DNA from: Microbacterium esteraromaticum
GTDB taxonomy: Bacteria; Actinomycetota; Actinomycetes; Actinomycetales; Microbacteriaceae
DNA: 64,000 nt
NCBI RefSeq assembly: GCF_028747645.1
Contig: NZ_CP118100.1
Location: forward strand, 2,790,001 to 2,854,000
Direction: 5' to 3'
The notes beneath the pieces are model-generated. The model was not told the DNA's origin and did not search any database. It saw nothing but the letters and a program-made list of their open reading frames with translations. Shown here piece after piece: positions 34,632 to 43,100 of this stretch; position 1 is the stretch's first letter; every line of letters starts with the position of its first letter. Both the position numbers and the translations under genes were made by a program.

Positions 34632-35828
34632 CTACGCGGCGAGCACGTGCCGCAGCTGCTCGACGGCCCAGTCCAGCTCGGTCGCGCGGATCACCAGCGG
34701 CGGCGCGATGCGGATGGTCTGCCCGTGGGTGTCCTTCACCAGCACGCCGCGCTCGCGCAGCTTCTCTGCGATCTCTCGCCCGGTTCCGATCGCGGGGTCG
34801 ATATCGACGCCGGCCCACAGCCCCGCGATGCGCACCGCGGTCACACCGTGCCCGATGAGCGGTTCGAGAGCGGATGCCAGATGCGCGCCGAGCAGACGGG
34901 CACGCTGCTGGAACTCGCCCGTGCTGAGCATCTCGACGACCTTGGTGCCCACGGCTGCGGCCAGCGGGTTGCCGCCGAACGTCGAGCCGTGCTCGCCAGG
35001 ACGAATCACCCCGAGCACATCCCGGTTGCCGACGACGGCCGAGACAGGCAGGATGCCCCCACCGAGCGCCTTGCCCAGCAGGTACAGGTCGGGCACGACG
35101 CCCTCGCGATCGCAGGCGAAGGTCTCGCCGACGCGGCCGAGGCCCGACTGGATCTCATCGGCGATGAAGAGCACGCTCCGCTCGTCGCAGATCTCTCGGA
35201 CCCGGCGCAGGTATCCCTCGGGTGGGATGATCACGCCGCCCTCGCCCTGGATCGGCTCGATGAGCACGGCCGCGGTGTCGTCGGTGATCGCGTTCGCGAT
35301 GGCATCCGCATCGCCGTAGGCGACCACGTCGAAACCGGGCGTGTACGGGCCGAAATCGGCACGCGCCTGCTCATCGTCGCTGAAGCTGACGATCGTCGTG
35401 GTGCGGCCGTGGAAGTTGCCGTCGGCGACGATGATGCGCGCCCGACCGGCCAGGATGCCCTTGACCCGGTACCCCCACGCGCGGGCGACCTTGATGCCCG
35501 TCTCGACGGCCTCGGCGCCGGTGTTCATCGGCAGCACCAGCTCTTTGCCGCACAGTTCGGCGAGGGCCGCGGCGAACGGTTCGAGCTGGTCGTTCATGAA
35601 CGCGCGGCTGGTGAGCGTGACGCGGCCCAGCTGCGCGGTCAGCGCCTGCACGATCGCCGGATGCCGGTGACCGAAGTTGACAGCCGAGTAGGCGGCCAGC
35701 AGATCGAGGTAGCGCTTGCCGTCGGCATCCGTCACCCACACCCCGTCGGCCTCGGAGACGACGACGGGCAGTGGGCTGTAGTTCTCGGCGACGTGCGGTT
35801 CGAGCGGCGCGGTCGTCGAGGTCGACAT
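34632..35828 (-). CDS. rocD: ornithine--oxo-acid aminotransferase
   Basis: A 398-residue class III PLP aminotransferase that converts ornithine and 2-oxoglutarate to glutamate semialdehyde (P5C) and glutamate. MNTGAEAVETGIKVAR binds the cofactor phosphate, LFIADEIQSGLGRVG holds the aspartate and LYLLGKALGGGILPVSAV the PLP lysine. NFHGRTTTIVSFS and HGSTFGGNPLAAAV are typical of ornithine aminotransferases. Its ATG overlaps the stop of the upstream ArgZ/DDAH-like gene (TGATG), which points to ornithine or an arginine product as the shared intermediate. Its product can enter the PutA encoded nearby. Confidence 0.93.
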   Translation of the reverse strand: MSTSTTAPLEPHVAENYSPLPVVVSEADGVWVTDADGKRYLDLLAAYSAVNFGHRHPAIVQALTAQLGRVTLTSRAFMNDQLEPFAAALAELCGKELVLPMNTGAEAVETGIKVARAWGYRVKGILAGRARIIVADGNFHGRTTTIVSFSDDEQARADFGPYTPGFDVVAYGDADAIANAITDDTAAVLIEPIQGEGGVIIPPEGYLRRVREICDERSVLFIADEIQSGLGRVGETFACDREGVVPDLYLLGKALGGGILPVSAVVGNRDVLGVIRPGEHGSTFGGNPLAAAVGTKVVEMLSTGEFQQRARLLGAHLASALEPLIGHGVTAVRIAGLWAGVDIDPAIGTGREIAEKLRERGVLVKDTHGQTIRIAPPLVIRATELDWAVEQLRHVLAA

Positions 35829-36721
35829 CAGGACTCCCCGTCGGTCTTCGCGCCGCGCAGTTCGAGCGTGCAGCACTTGATGCCGCCACCGCCGAGCAGC
35901 AGCTCGGACAGGTCGACGGTGAGCGGGTTGTATCCGCGCTCGCGCAGCTGCTTCTCGAATCCCTTGGCGCGCGGCGAGATGATCACGTTGTAGCCGTCGC
36001 TGGCCGAGTTCAGGCCGAACACGGCGCCGTCCTCGTCGGCGACGAGGATCGCGTCGGGGAAGCGCGCGGCGAGGATGCGCTGGGATGCCTCGTCGAACGC
36101 GCCGGGCAGGTAGGCGATGTTGGCGCGCTCGGGGCCGCCGTTCTCGTGACCCACGACCGGGTCGAGCACGGTGAGCGCGGTGTCGAGGTGGTAGAACCGC
36201 GGGTCGACGAGCGTGAGCGTGACGACCTCGCGTCCGAAGACCTCGTGCACCTCGCGGTGGCTGTCGCCGGCGGAGCGGAAGCCGGTGCCGGCGAGGATCA
36301 CGTCGCCGGCGAGCAGGAAGTCGCCCTCGCCCTCGTTGACTTCCTGGGGCAGAACCGTGTCGAAGCCGTTCGCGCGGAACCACTCGGCGAAGGCGGGGGC
36401 CTCGCCCTGGCGCTGCTCGAAGTAGAACTCGGGCACGTAGGCGCGGCCGTCGATGACGAATCCGCCGTTGGCGGTGTAGACCATGTCGGGGTAGCCGTCG
36501 AGGGGCTCGATCAGCTCGACCTCGTGACCGAGCTCGAGGTACAGGTCGTACAGCTTCTGCCACTGCTCGAGGGCCTTGGCCGTGTCGGTGGGCTTGGCGG
36601 GCTCCATCCACGGGTTGATCTTGTAGCTGACCGTGAAGTGCTCGGGACGGCACATCAGGTAGCGGCGGTGGTGGGCGACGCGGGTGGGTGCGGTGGCCGT
36701 GGTGGTCTCAGGCATGGACAT
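35828..36721 (-). CDS. amidinotransferase-superfamily hydrolase: ArgZ/DDAH-like
   Basis: A 297-residue guanidino-group-modifying enzyme, often labelled dimethylargininase. The catalytic cysteine is in GGGGIKCCTLEL, the histidine in DPRFYHLDTALTVLD. The stretch MCRPEHF ... INPWME ... EQWQKL and DMVYTANGGF (Asn85) resembles the arginine dihydrolase domain of cyanobacterial ArgZ/AgrE, where an Asn in TAN is key, rather than the VED acid pair of true DDAH. If so, it would turn arginine into ornithine, matching the coupled rocD. The start at 36721 has GAGGAG eight bases upstream. Citrulline formation remains possible. Confidence 0.85.
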   Translation of the reverse strand: MSMPETTTATAPTRVAHHRRYLMCRPEHFTVSYKINPWMEPAKPTDTAKALEQWQKLYDLYLELGHEVELIEPLDGYPDMVYTANGGFVIDGRAYVPEFYFEQRQGEAPAFAEWFRANGFDTVLPQEVNEGEGDFLLAGDVILAGTGFRSAGDSHREVHEVFGREVVTLTLVDPRFYHLDTALTVLDPVVGHENGGPERANIAYLPGAFDEASQRILAARFPDAILVADEDGAVFGLNSASDGYNVIISPRAKGFEKQLRERGYNPLTVDLSELLLGGGGIKCCTLELRGAKTDGES

Positions 36722-36840
36722 GGAGGCTCCTCGTGAAGGTGCGGCGGACGCTGTCCAGGGGCCCGGCGGAAGTTCGACCCGCAACATTGACGGGGAAGAT
36801 GCACGCGGGCACGCCAGAGACCATTATTTCACGGGAAGGC

Positions 36841-37851
36841 TCACGATGCAGTGGGCGAATCCTCAGCGTGCACGACGAGTTTTCCAGCGACGTGCCCCGC
36901 CTCGATGCGGGCCATTGCCTCGCCCGCCGCCTCGAATGCGTACTCGTCGGCGATCACAGGACGCAGGCGCCCCTGTGCCACGAGGTCGAGCAGGTTCGCG
37001 AGGATGTCCGGCTTCGCGACGGCGGCGAGAGGGCGGATGCGATGGCGCGATCCGATCGAGAGCACAGCGGCCCGTAGCATCCGAGGGATCGGTCCGAGTA
37101 CGCGTCCACCGTCGCCCCCGACGAGCACGACCGTGCCACCGGGGCGAGTGAGCCGTTGCAGCGCGCGCAGCGACTGCCCGCCCGCGATCTGGATCACCGC
37201 GTCGTACTCACCGTGGGGCAGTTCGTCCACCGGGGTGTCCCGGCCGAGCACCCGTGCGGCGCCGAGCCCGGAGAGCAGCGGGTGGCGCTGTTCGCCAGAC
37301 GTGGCGTGCACCTCGGCGCCACGGATCGCCGCGAGCTGGACGGCGAACGTGCCGACGCCGCCGGAGGCCCCGAGAATGAGCACCCGGCGGCCCTCGGTCA
37401 CCCCGGCGAGGTCGAGCGCCTGCCAGGCGGTTCCGCCCGCGATCGGCAGCGTCGCCGCGATCTGCGGCGGCACGGCCTCGGGTCGCGGAACGCAGCGAGC
37501 GACCGGGGCCGTCGCAAACGGCGCCAGCCCTCCCCCGCCGGGCAGTTCGGCCACGACGGCGTCGCCGACGGTGGCATCCGTCACTCCGTCGCCGAGGGCG
37601 ACGACCGTACCCGCGACATCCATGCCTCGGACCGGCTGACGGGGCCCGCGCAGTCCGAAGGCGGGTCGGACGATCAGCGGGTCGCCGAGCATGATCCGCA
37701 CGTCTCCGGCGTTGAGCGCGGTGGCCTCGATGCGCAGCAGCACCTCGCCGCGTCGCGGCTCGGGCATGGTGCGCTCGTGGCGTCGGATGCCGGATGCCGG
37801 CCCGTAGCGGTGCTGCATCCAGGCGGTCATGGCGGTGGTCGAAACGGTCAT
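36841..37851 (-). CDS. zinc-independent MDR-family NAD(P)H oxidoreductase
   Basis: A 336-residue medium-chain dehydrogenase/reductase of the quinone oxidoreductase type. The N-terminal GroES-like part holds IEATALNAGDVRIMLGD and RGMDVAGTVVALG; the nucleotide fold begins at RVLILGASGGVGTFAVQLA. No structural zinc cysteines are seen. GGAGG precedes the ATG at 37851, only one base after the XRE stop, so it is the third gene of a membrane protein-XRE-MDR operon. Substrate unknown. Confidence 0.88.
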   Translation of the reverse strand: MTVSTTAMTAWMQHRYGPASGIRRHERTMPEPRRGEVLLRIEATALNAGDVRIMLGDPLIVRPAFGLRGPRQPVRGMDVAGTVVALGDGVTDATVGDAVVAELPGGGGLAPFATAPVARCVPRPEAVPPQIAATLPIAGGTAWQALDLAGVTEGRRVLILGASGGVGTFAVQLAAIRGAEVHATSGEQRHPLLSGLGAARVLGRDTPVDELPHGEYDAVIQIAGGQSLRALQRLTRPGGTVVLVGGDGGRVLGPIPRMLRAAVLSIGSRHRIRPLAAVAKPDILANLLDLVAQGRLRPVIADEYAFEAAGEAMARIEAGHVAGKLVVHAEDSPTAS

Positions 37852-37852
37852 G

Positions 37853-38068
37853 TCATTCCTCCGGGTATTGGAAGAGGTCATCGAGCCCGAGCTGGAGCGC
37901 GCGGGCGATCTGGAAGGCGAGTTCGAGCGTGGGCGAGTACTTTCCCTGTTCGATCGCGATGAGGGTCTGGCGGGTGACGCCGATGGTGCGGGCGAGTTCG
38001 GCCTGCGTGAGCCCGGCGCGTTCGCGGTGCGCGCGGATGCTGTTGGTGACCAGTGTCGGCTTGACCAT
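37853..38068 (-). CDS. small XRE-family (Cro/CI HTH) regulator
   Basis: A 71-residue protein that is nearly all helix-turn-helix: SIRAHRERAGLTQAELARTI, then GVTRQTLIAIEQGKYSPTLE. Such YozG-like repressors are typically paired with a small multi-helix membrane protein, as here. Its ATG overlaps the membrane protein stop (TGATG). It is likely to bind the GTGTAAAAGATTC-type sites around the operon promoter (38497-38566) and autoregulate. The signal may come through the membrane protein. Confidence 0.93.
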   Translation of the reverse strand: MVKPTLVTNSIRAHRERAGLTQAELARTIGVTRQTLIAIEQGKYSPTLELAFQIARALQLGLDDLFQYPEE

Positions 38069-38490
38069 CAGATGAGCCCCCGCCGGTAGGCGATCACGCG
38101 AGCGATTCCGCCGACGAAAGCCGAGACGGCGAACCCGGCGAACATGGTCTGTGCGATCCAGAAGACATCGGCGTTCACCGCGCACAGGGCGATGACGCCG
38201 AGCCCGGCGATGACCAGGAAGGCGTGCTCGACGCGTGTTCCCATACGTGAGATGTCGCGGTCGCGGATGTCGGTGGCGGCGACCGCGTCTCCCTCACGGG
38301 CACGGGCGATGAGCGCCCAGACCGCGATGATCAGCACGGTGAGCACGATGCCGGCACCGATCGTCCACAGCATGATCGGCAGCCACGATGTCGTGGGATC
38401 GGAAGCACCCACGAGCACCACCACGTATACGGGGATCGTCAGCACCAGGCTGATCAGTCCGGCCCAGGCGGCCCGTTCCTCAGCGACCAT
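38068..38490 (-). CDS. four-helix membrane protein of an XRE pair
   Basis: A 140-residue protein with four hydrophobic segments (AGLISLVLTIPVYVVVLVG; IMLWTIGAGIVLTVLIIAVW; FLVIAGLGVIALCAVNADVF; MFAGFAVSAFVGGIARVIAY) and a short charged central loop (REGDAVAATDIRDRDISRMG). ATG 38490 has GGAGGT six bases upstream; that site sits inside the operator palindrome. It is the first gene of the operon. Function unknown; the type resembles DUF2178-like proteins beside YozG-like regulators. Confidence 0.85.
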   Translation of the reverse strand: MVAEERAAWAGLISLVLTIPVYVVVLVGASDPTTSWLPIMLWTIGAGIVLTVLIIAVWALIARAREGDAVAATDIRDRDISRMGTRVEHAFLVIAGLGVIALCAVNADVFWIAQTMFAGFAVSAFVGGIARVIAYRRGLI

Positions 38491-38496
38491 CACACA

Positions 38497-38566
38497 CCTC
38501 CGTGTAAAAGATTCTTTACACGGAGGTTACGCCTACCCGCGGCGCGATGTCAAGAATCTTTTACAC
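38497..38566 (-). promoter_or_regulatory. promoter with two operator sites for the XRE operon
   Basis: On the minus strand a -35 TTGACA (38553-38548) and a -10 TAACCT (38529-38524) are 18 bp apart. Downstream, CCTCCGTGTAAA (38497-38508) is perfectly inverted at 38515-38526 around AGATTC, covering the -10 box edge and the ribosome site. Upstream, GTGTAAAAGATTCTT (38566-38552) abuts the -35 box. The shared core GTGTAAAAGATTC suggests binding of the XRE protein at both places. Confidence 0.75.
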
Positions 38567-38582
38567 GGGTCGCGGTCGCCCC

Positions 38583-38643
38583 GTTCAGGTCGCAAAAAGT
38601 CCCGCAACATCACCGCGGAAGCGGCACAAACTGCGACCGGAAC
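38583..38643. repeat. 61-bp palindromic repeat, family 3, diverged copy
   Basis: GTTCAGGTCGCAAAAAGTCC at the left and GGCACAAACTGCGACCGGAAC at the right match the arms of the 6996-7056 unit, with the same 61-bp length but a less perfect stem. It lies between the XRE operon promoter and the end of putA copy 2. Confidence 0.65.
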
Positions 38644-38679
38644 GACCGCTTGCGACGAGAACAACCCGCGCGGGCCGAC

Positions 38680-41600
38680 TCAGATGACCCCGGCGCTCCA
38701 GTCGTCGGGGTCGCCGAAGCGGTGCGCGGTGATCGAGATCGCCTGCTCGTGCACGAACGGCAGCAGTTCCAGCCGCCCGGCCGTAGTCACCTCATTGTCA
38801 TAGACGGCGAGATCCGGGTCACCGGCCACCGCACGCGCCAGATCCGCGTGCAGCGCCGCGACGGCCTCGCGCGATCCGACCAGCCGCACGCGCCCGGCAT
38901 CCACACGGCCCGAGGCCCCGGCATCCGACATCACGGCATCCACCCCTCCGGAGTGCACCGCACCGCCGCGCCGCGCGACGCGGTCGATCCACTCCGCGTC
39001 GCTCTCGACCGCGATGAGCACCTCCAAGTCACTGAGCTGCCCGCGCACGCCGGCGGGAAGGCCCGCCGGTACCGACAGCACGAACGTCGCACCCGCGCGG
39101 ATGCCGGCGAACACCACCCGCAGCACTTCGTGCAGCCCGGCATCCGACGTCGCACGCACCGTCACCGGAACCGGCCGGTACCGGAACAGGTTGCGTTCGA
39201 CCCCCAGGTGCGAGACGTCACGCACCTGACCGAACTCGCGATCCCACGCGACGGCGTCTGACAGCGCCGCCTGCCGCAGCCACTCGAACTCGTCGAACCC
39301 GAGCGAGGGCTGCGCCGCCTCGATCAACGTCGAGATGCGGGTGTCGAGACCCCGCAGATGCAAGGTGCTCGACACCTTGCCCCGCGACTGCGAGCGCCAG
39401 CGCCCCAGCCCGACCAGGTAGTTCGGCCCGCCGGCCTTCGCGCCGGGTCCGACCGACGAGCGCTTCCACCCTCCGAACGGCTGGCGCTGCACGATCGCGC
39501 CGGTGATGCCCCGGTTCACGTAGAGGTTGCCGGCCTGCACCCGCTCGAGCCAGAGCTCCAGGTCAGCGGGGTCCTGCGTGTGCAGCCCCGCCGTCAGCCC
39601 GTAGGCCACGGCATTCTGCATCTCGATCGCCTCGCTCAGCGTCGCCGCGTGCATCACCCCCAGCATCGGCCCGAAGAACTCCTCGAGGTGTGTGCGCGAG
39701 CCCGGCTGCACCCCGGCACGCACGCCGGGACTCCACAGCCGCTCGCTGCCATCGAGCGATCGGGGGCGGATCAGCCACTTCTCGTCACCCTCCAGGTCAT
39801 TCAGCGCCCAGGCGAGCTTGCCCTGCGGCGGTTCGATGACCGGGCCGATCTCGGCTGCGGGGTCCGACGGCCAGGCCACCCGCATCGACTTCACGGCATC
39901 GGTCAGTTGCCGCACGAACCGCTTGGAGCGGCCCACCGGACCGACCAGAATCACCAGCGAGGCCGCCGAGCACTTCTGACCGGCGTGGCCGAAGGCGCTG
40001 CGTACGAGGTCGGCGACGGCGAGATCGAGATCGGCGGTGGGGGTGATGACAATCGCGTTCTTTCCGCTGGTCTCGGCCAGCAGCGGCAGGTCCGGGCGCC
40101 ACGAGCGGAACAGCGCCGCGGTGTCCCATGCGCCGGTGAGGATCACCCGATCGACCGACGGATGCGCGATGAGCCGGCGTCCGAGTTCGCGTTCACCGAG
40201 GTCGACGAGCGCGAGTACGTCCCGCGGGACACCCGCCTGCCACAGCGCCTCGGCGATGACGGCGGCGCACCGACGCGCCTGATGGGCGGGCTTGAAGACG
40301 ACCCCGGATCCCGCCGCCAGCGCGGCAAGCACACCGCCGGCGGGAATCGCGAGCGGGAAGTTCCACGGTGGCGTGACCACCGTCACCTGCGCCGGCTCGA
40401 AACGCGCGCCACTGACCGCGTCGAGTTCACGCGCGCGGCTGGCGTAGTACTTCGCGAAGTCGACGGCCTCGCTGACCTCGATATCGGCCTCCGAGAACAC
40501 CTTGCCCGTCTCGACGGCGGCGATCTCGATCAGATCGCCGCGTCGCGTCTGCAGCGCGACGGCCGCGCGCTGCAGGATCTCGGCACGTTCGGATGCCGGA
40601 CGCGCGCCCCACTGGGCACCGCCGGCCTGCACCCGGTCGAGGGTCTGCTCCAGCATCCGCTCGTCGTCGATCCGCGCGGCGCGCACCGTCTCGAGGCCCA
40701 GGGCGCACGCGTCGGGCTCGGCGACGCGGGCGAGGATGCCGCGCGCCCACTCACGGTTGGCGGGCAACGCCGGATCGCTGTCCGGGGTGTTCTCGAAACC
40801 GGGGGCACCTGCGGTGCCGTCCACCGCGACAGCCAGCTCGTGACGCGCGTACACGGCGGTCTGCAGAAAGGCGTCGCCGTCATCCTCCGAGCCTCGGGCG
40901 ATATCGAGCACGACCCCGGTGAGGTCTTCGCTCTCGACCGCCCGGCGCGGCGCGGGACGCACGGATTCGTGCGCCGGTGCGTTGCGGTCCTGGGTGCGCC
41001 GCGGCCCGATCTGCAGGGTGCGGTCGTCCTTGCGGGTGAGCGAATCCACGAAGCGCAGCCGCTCACGCTCGAACAACGACGGGTCCTCGGCGAGATGGAA
41101 CGCCGCCGAGAGGAAGTTCGACGGCGACGCGTTCTCGTCGAGACGGCGCACGAGATAGCTGATCGCGACGTCGAACTCGGCGGGATCGACCACGGGCACG
41201 TACAGCAGCACCTCGCCGACCTCGCGGGCCACGGCCGCCACCTGCCCCTGCGCCATGCCGAGCAGCATCTCGAACTCGATGGCGTCGCGCACCTCGCGCT
41301 CCCCCGCCAGCAACCACGCATAGGCGATGTCGAAGAGATTGTGCCCGGCGACGCCGATGCGCACGGCGGCGGCGTTGCGGGGCGTGAAGGCCTCGTCGAG
41401 GCAGCGCAGGTAGTTCGCGTCGGTGTCGAGCTTGGTGGTGTACGGGGCCTGCGGCCAGCCGTGCATCACGGCATCCACTTTCTCCATCGCGAGGTTGGCG
41501 CCCTTGACGAGCCGCACCTTGATGGGCGCACCGCCGTGGTCGAGGCGGTCGCGCGCCCAGGCGGTCAGCTCGCGCAGCGCGGGCAGCGCGTCGGGCAGGT

Positions 41601-42369
41601 AGGTCTGCAGCACGATGCCCGCCTCAAGGCGCTTCAGCCGTGGATCCTCCAGCAGACGCGTGAACACCGCGACCGTCAGATCGAGGTCGCGGTACTCTTC
41701 CATATCGAGGTTGATGAACGTGCCGTTCGCCGCGGCGGTCACGTAGAGCGGCAGAAGACGCTCGATCACCTGGTCGACGATCTCGTCGAACGCCCACATC
41801 GAGATGCGACTGATGATCGCCGACACCTTCACTGAGACGTAGTCGACGTCGTCGCGGCGGATCAGCGCGTGGATGCCGTCGAGCCGGCGCTTCGCCTCGG
41901 CCTCGCCGAGCACCGCCTCGCCGAGCAGGTTGAGATTGAGCCGCGAGCCCGAGACGCGCAGCTTCTGCAGCGCGGGTCCGAGCTTGTCGGGTCGCGCGTC
42001 GACGATGAGATGGCCGACCATCTCACGCAGCACGCGCCGTGCGATCGGCACGGTGGGCACGGGCAGCAGCGGGGCGACGCCCCCACCGAGCCGCACCACG
42101 CCGCGCAGGTACCAGGGCAGGAAGTCGGGCGCGAGCGTCGCGACCCGATGCAGATTGGATGCTGCCGCCGACGCGCTCTCCGGGCGCATCACCCCGTCGA
42201 CGAAGCCCAGGGTGAAGGGCATCCCCTTCGGATCCTGCAGCACCCCCGCGAGGCGCTCGGCGGCCGGGTCGACGTGCTCATCGGCGGCCTGCAGAACCCA
42301 GCGCGCGGCGAGTTCGACGGCCGCTTCTGCCAGGTCGCTTCCGGTGGGCGATGACGACTGCTCTGCCAT
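38680..42369 (-). CDS. putA: bifunctional proline dehydrogenase / P5C dehydrogenase, copy 2
   Basis: A 1229-residue paralogue of the PutA at 17025-20465, with the same order: proline dehydrogenase barrel (NGTFINLDMEEYRDLDLTVA; VRIGVAGHNLFDIAYAWLLA), aldehyde dehydrogenase (LAETSGKNAIVIT; FGHAGQKCSAASLVILVG) and a C-terminal tail. It is longer mainly because of an extra linker near residues 455-510 (DIARGSEDDGDAFLQTAVYA). No strong ribosome site precedes the ATG. Proximity to rocD and the ArgZ-like gene suggests that this copy oxidises P5C from arginine or ornithine, while copy 1 with its LysR serves proline. This division is inference. Confidence 0.93.
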   Translation of the reverse strand: MAEQSSSPTGSDLAEAAVELAARWVLQAADEHVDPAAERLAGVLQDPKGMPFTLGFVDGVMRPESASAAASNLHRVATLAPDFLPWYLRGVVRLGGGVAPLLPVPTVPIARRVLREMVGHLIVDARPDKLGPALQKLRVSGSRLNLNLLGEAVLGEAEAKRRLDGIHALIRRDDVDYVSVKVSAIISRISMWAFDEIVDQVIERLLPLYVTAAANGTFINLDMEEYRDLDLTVAVFTRLLEDPRLKRLEAGIVLQTYLPDALPALRELTAWARDRLDHGGAPIKVRLVKGANLAMEKVDAVMHGWPQAPYTTKLDTDANYLRCLDEAFTPRNAAAVRIGVAGHNLFDIAYAWLLAGEREVRDAIEFEMLLGMAQGQVAAVAREVGEVLLYVPVVDPAEFDVAISYLVRRLDENASPSNFLSAAFHLAEDPSLFERERLRFVDSLTRKDDRTLQIGPRRTQDRNAPAHESVRPAPRRAVESEDLTGVVLDIARGSEDDGDAFLQTAVYARHELAVAVDGTAGAPGFENTPDSDPALPANREWARGILARVAEPDACALGLETVRAARIDDERMLEQTLDRVQAGGAQWGARPASERAEILQRAAVALQTRRGDLIEIAAVETGKVFSEADIEVSEAVDFAKYYASRARELDAVSGARFEPAQVTVVTPPWNFPLAIPAGGVLAALAAGSGVVFKPAHQARRCAAVIAEALWQAGVPRDVLALVDLGERELGRRLIAHPSVDRVILTGAWDTAALFRSWRPDLPLLAETSGKNAIVITPTADLDLAVADLVRSAFGHAGQKCSAASLVILVGPVGRSKRFVRQLTDAVKSMRVAWPSDPAAEIGPVIEPPQGKLAWALNDLEGDEKWLIRPRSLDGSERLWSPGVRAGVQPGSRTHLEEFFGPMLGVMHAATLSEAIEMQNAVAYGLTAGLHTQDPADLELWLERVQAGNLYVNRGITGAIVQRQPFGGWKRSSVGPGAKAGGPNYLVGLGRWRSQSRGKVSSTLHLRGLDTRISTLIEAAQPSLGFDEFEWLRQAALSDAVAWDREFGQVRDVSHLGVERNLFRYRPVPVTVRATSDAGLHEVLRVVFAGIRAGATFVLSVPAGLPAGVRGQLSDLEVLIAVESDAEWIDRVARRGGAVHSGGVDAVMSDAGASGRVDAGRVRLVGSREAVAALHADLARAVAGDPDLAVYDNEVTTAGRLELLPFVHEQAISITAHRFGDPDDWSAGVI

Positions 42370-42420
42370 GTGTCCACACTAGGCGCGTGCCGGCGTCAGG
42401 GGCGGGTGATGCGCGCCGTG

Positions 42421-43011
42421 TCAGTTCCAGGTGCTGGGCGCGGGCGCCTTCGTCGGCGGCAGGGCGACCGCCGCGGCCCAGTCGTGGATCCACTCCTCGA
42501 TGTCGGGAATGCCCTCGGGGCGCCCCACGGCGGCGAAGAGCTCTTCGTGGCTCACCGTGCCACCGCTGCGTCGCAGCATCCGCGCCCGTACGATCACGCG
42601 GGCATAGACCTCGCCGTCGACGACGGCGCGGTGCTCGAGGAAGACCGCCTTGTCGTCGTGCCCGATCATGCGCGACTCGACGTCGAAGCGCTGCCAGAGC
42701 TCCAGTGACTTGCGGAACGTGACGGTCTCACTGGAGACGACGGCGTACCAGCCGCGCTGCTTCATGGAGTCGAACAGGCCGGTGCGGATCAGCAGGTCCC
42801 AACGGCCCAGGTCGAACAGTGACAGGTACCGGCCGTTGTTCATGTGCCGCAGGATGTCGATGTCGGTGGGCAGTGTGGTGAGCCGGACCGTACCCACGTC
42901 GGTGGGGCCGAGTGTGCCGTCGCGGCGCACGCGCCGCCGCGCCTGAAAGATCACGAGGAGGGTGCGCCAGATCACATTCACAAGGGGCGATAGTAGTGAT
43001 CCACGATGCAT
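42421..43011 (-). CDS. thioesterase-like hotdog-fold protein
   Basis: A protein of about 196 residues of the 4HBT/acyl-ACP thioesterase-like group. The family segment LPTDIDILRHMNNGRYLSLF, followed by DLGRWDLLIRTG, FRKSLELWQRFDVESRMIGHDDKAVFLEHR and MLRRSGGTVSHEELFAAVG, identifies it. Relatives usually begin near VNVIWRTLL, which here is a GTG at 42981; the ATG at 43011 has only a weak purine run, so the true start is one of these two. Probably a cytoplasmic acyl-CoA thioesterase of unknown substrate. Confidence 0.85.
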   Translation of the reverse strand: MHRGSLLSPLVNVIWRTLLVIFQARRRVRRDGTLGPTDVGTVRLTTLPTDIDILRHMNNGRYLSLFDLGRWDLLIRTGLFDSMKQRGWYAVVSSETVTFRKSLELWQRFDVESRMIGHDDKAVFLEHRAVVDGEVYARVIVRARMLRRSGGTVSHEELFAAVGRPEGIPDIEEWIHDWAAAVALPPTKAPAPSTWN

Positions 43012-43100
43012 GTCCCAACTTCGTTGGCGGGTTTCCACACACGAGGGGGTGTGTGACGGGCCGATTTCACCTCTTGGGCCCTCGAGCGTAGAGTCGCGGC

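Noticed and set aside
39358..41835. 825-codon frame antisense to putA copy 2
   Set aside because: Same GC artefact; the opposite strand carries full PutA motifs.
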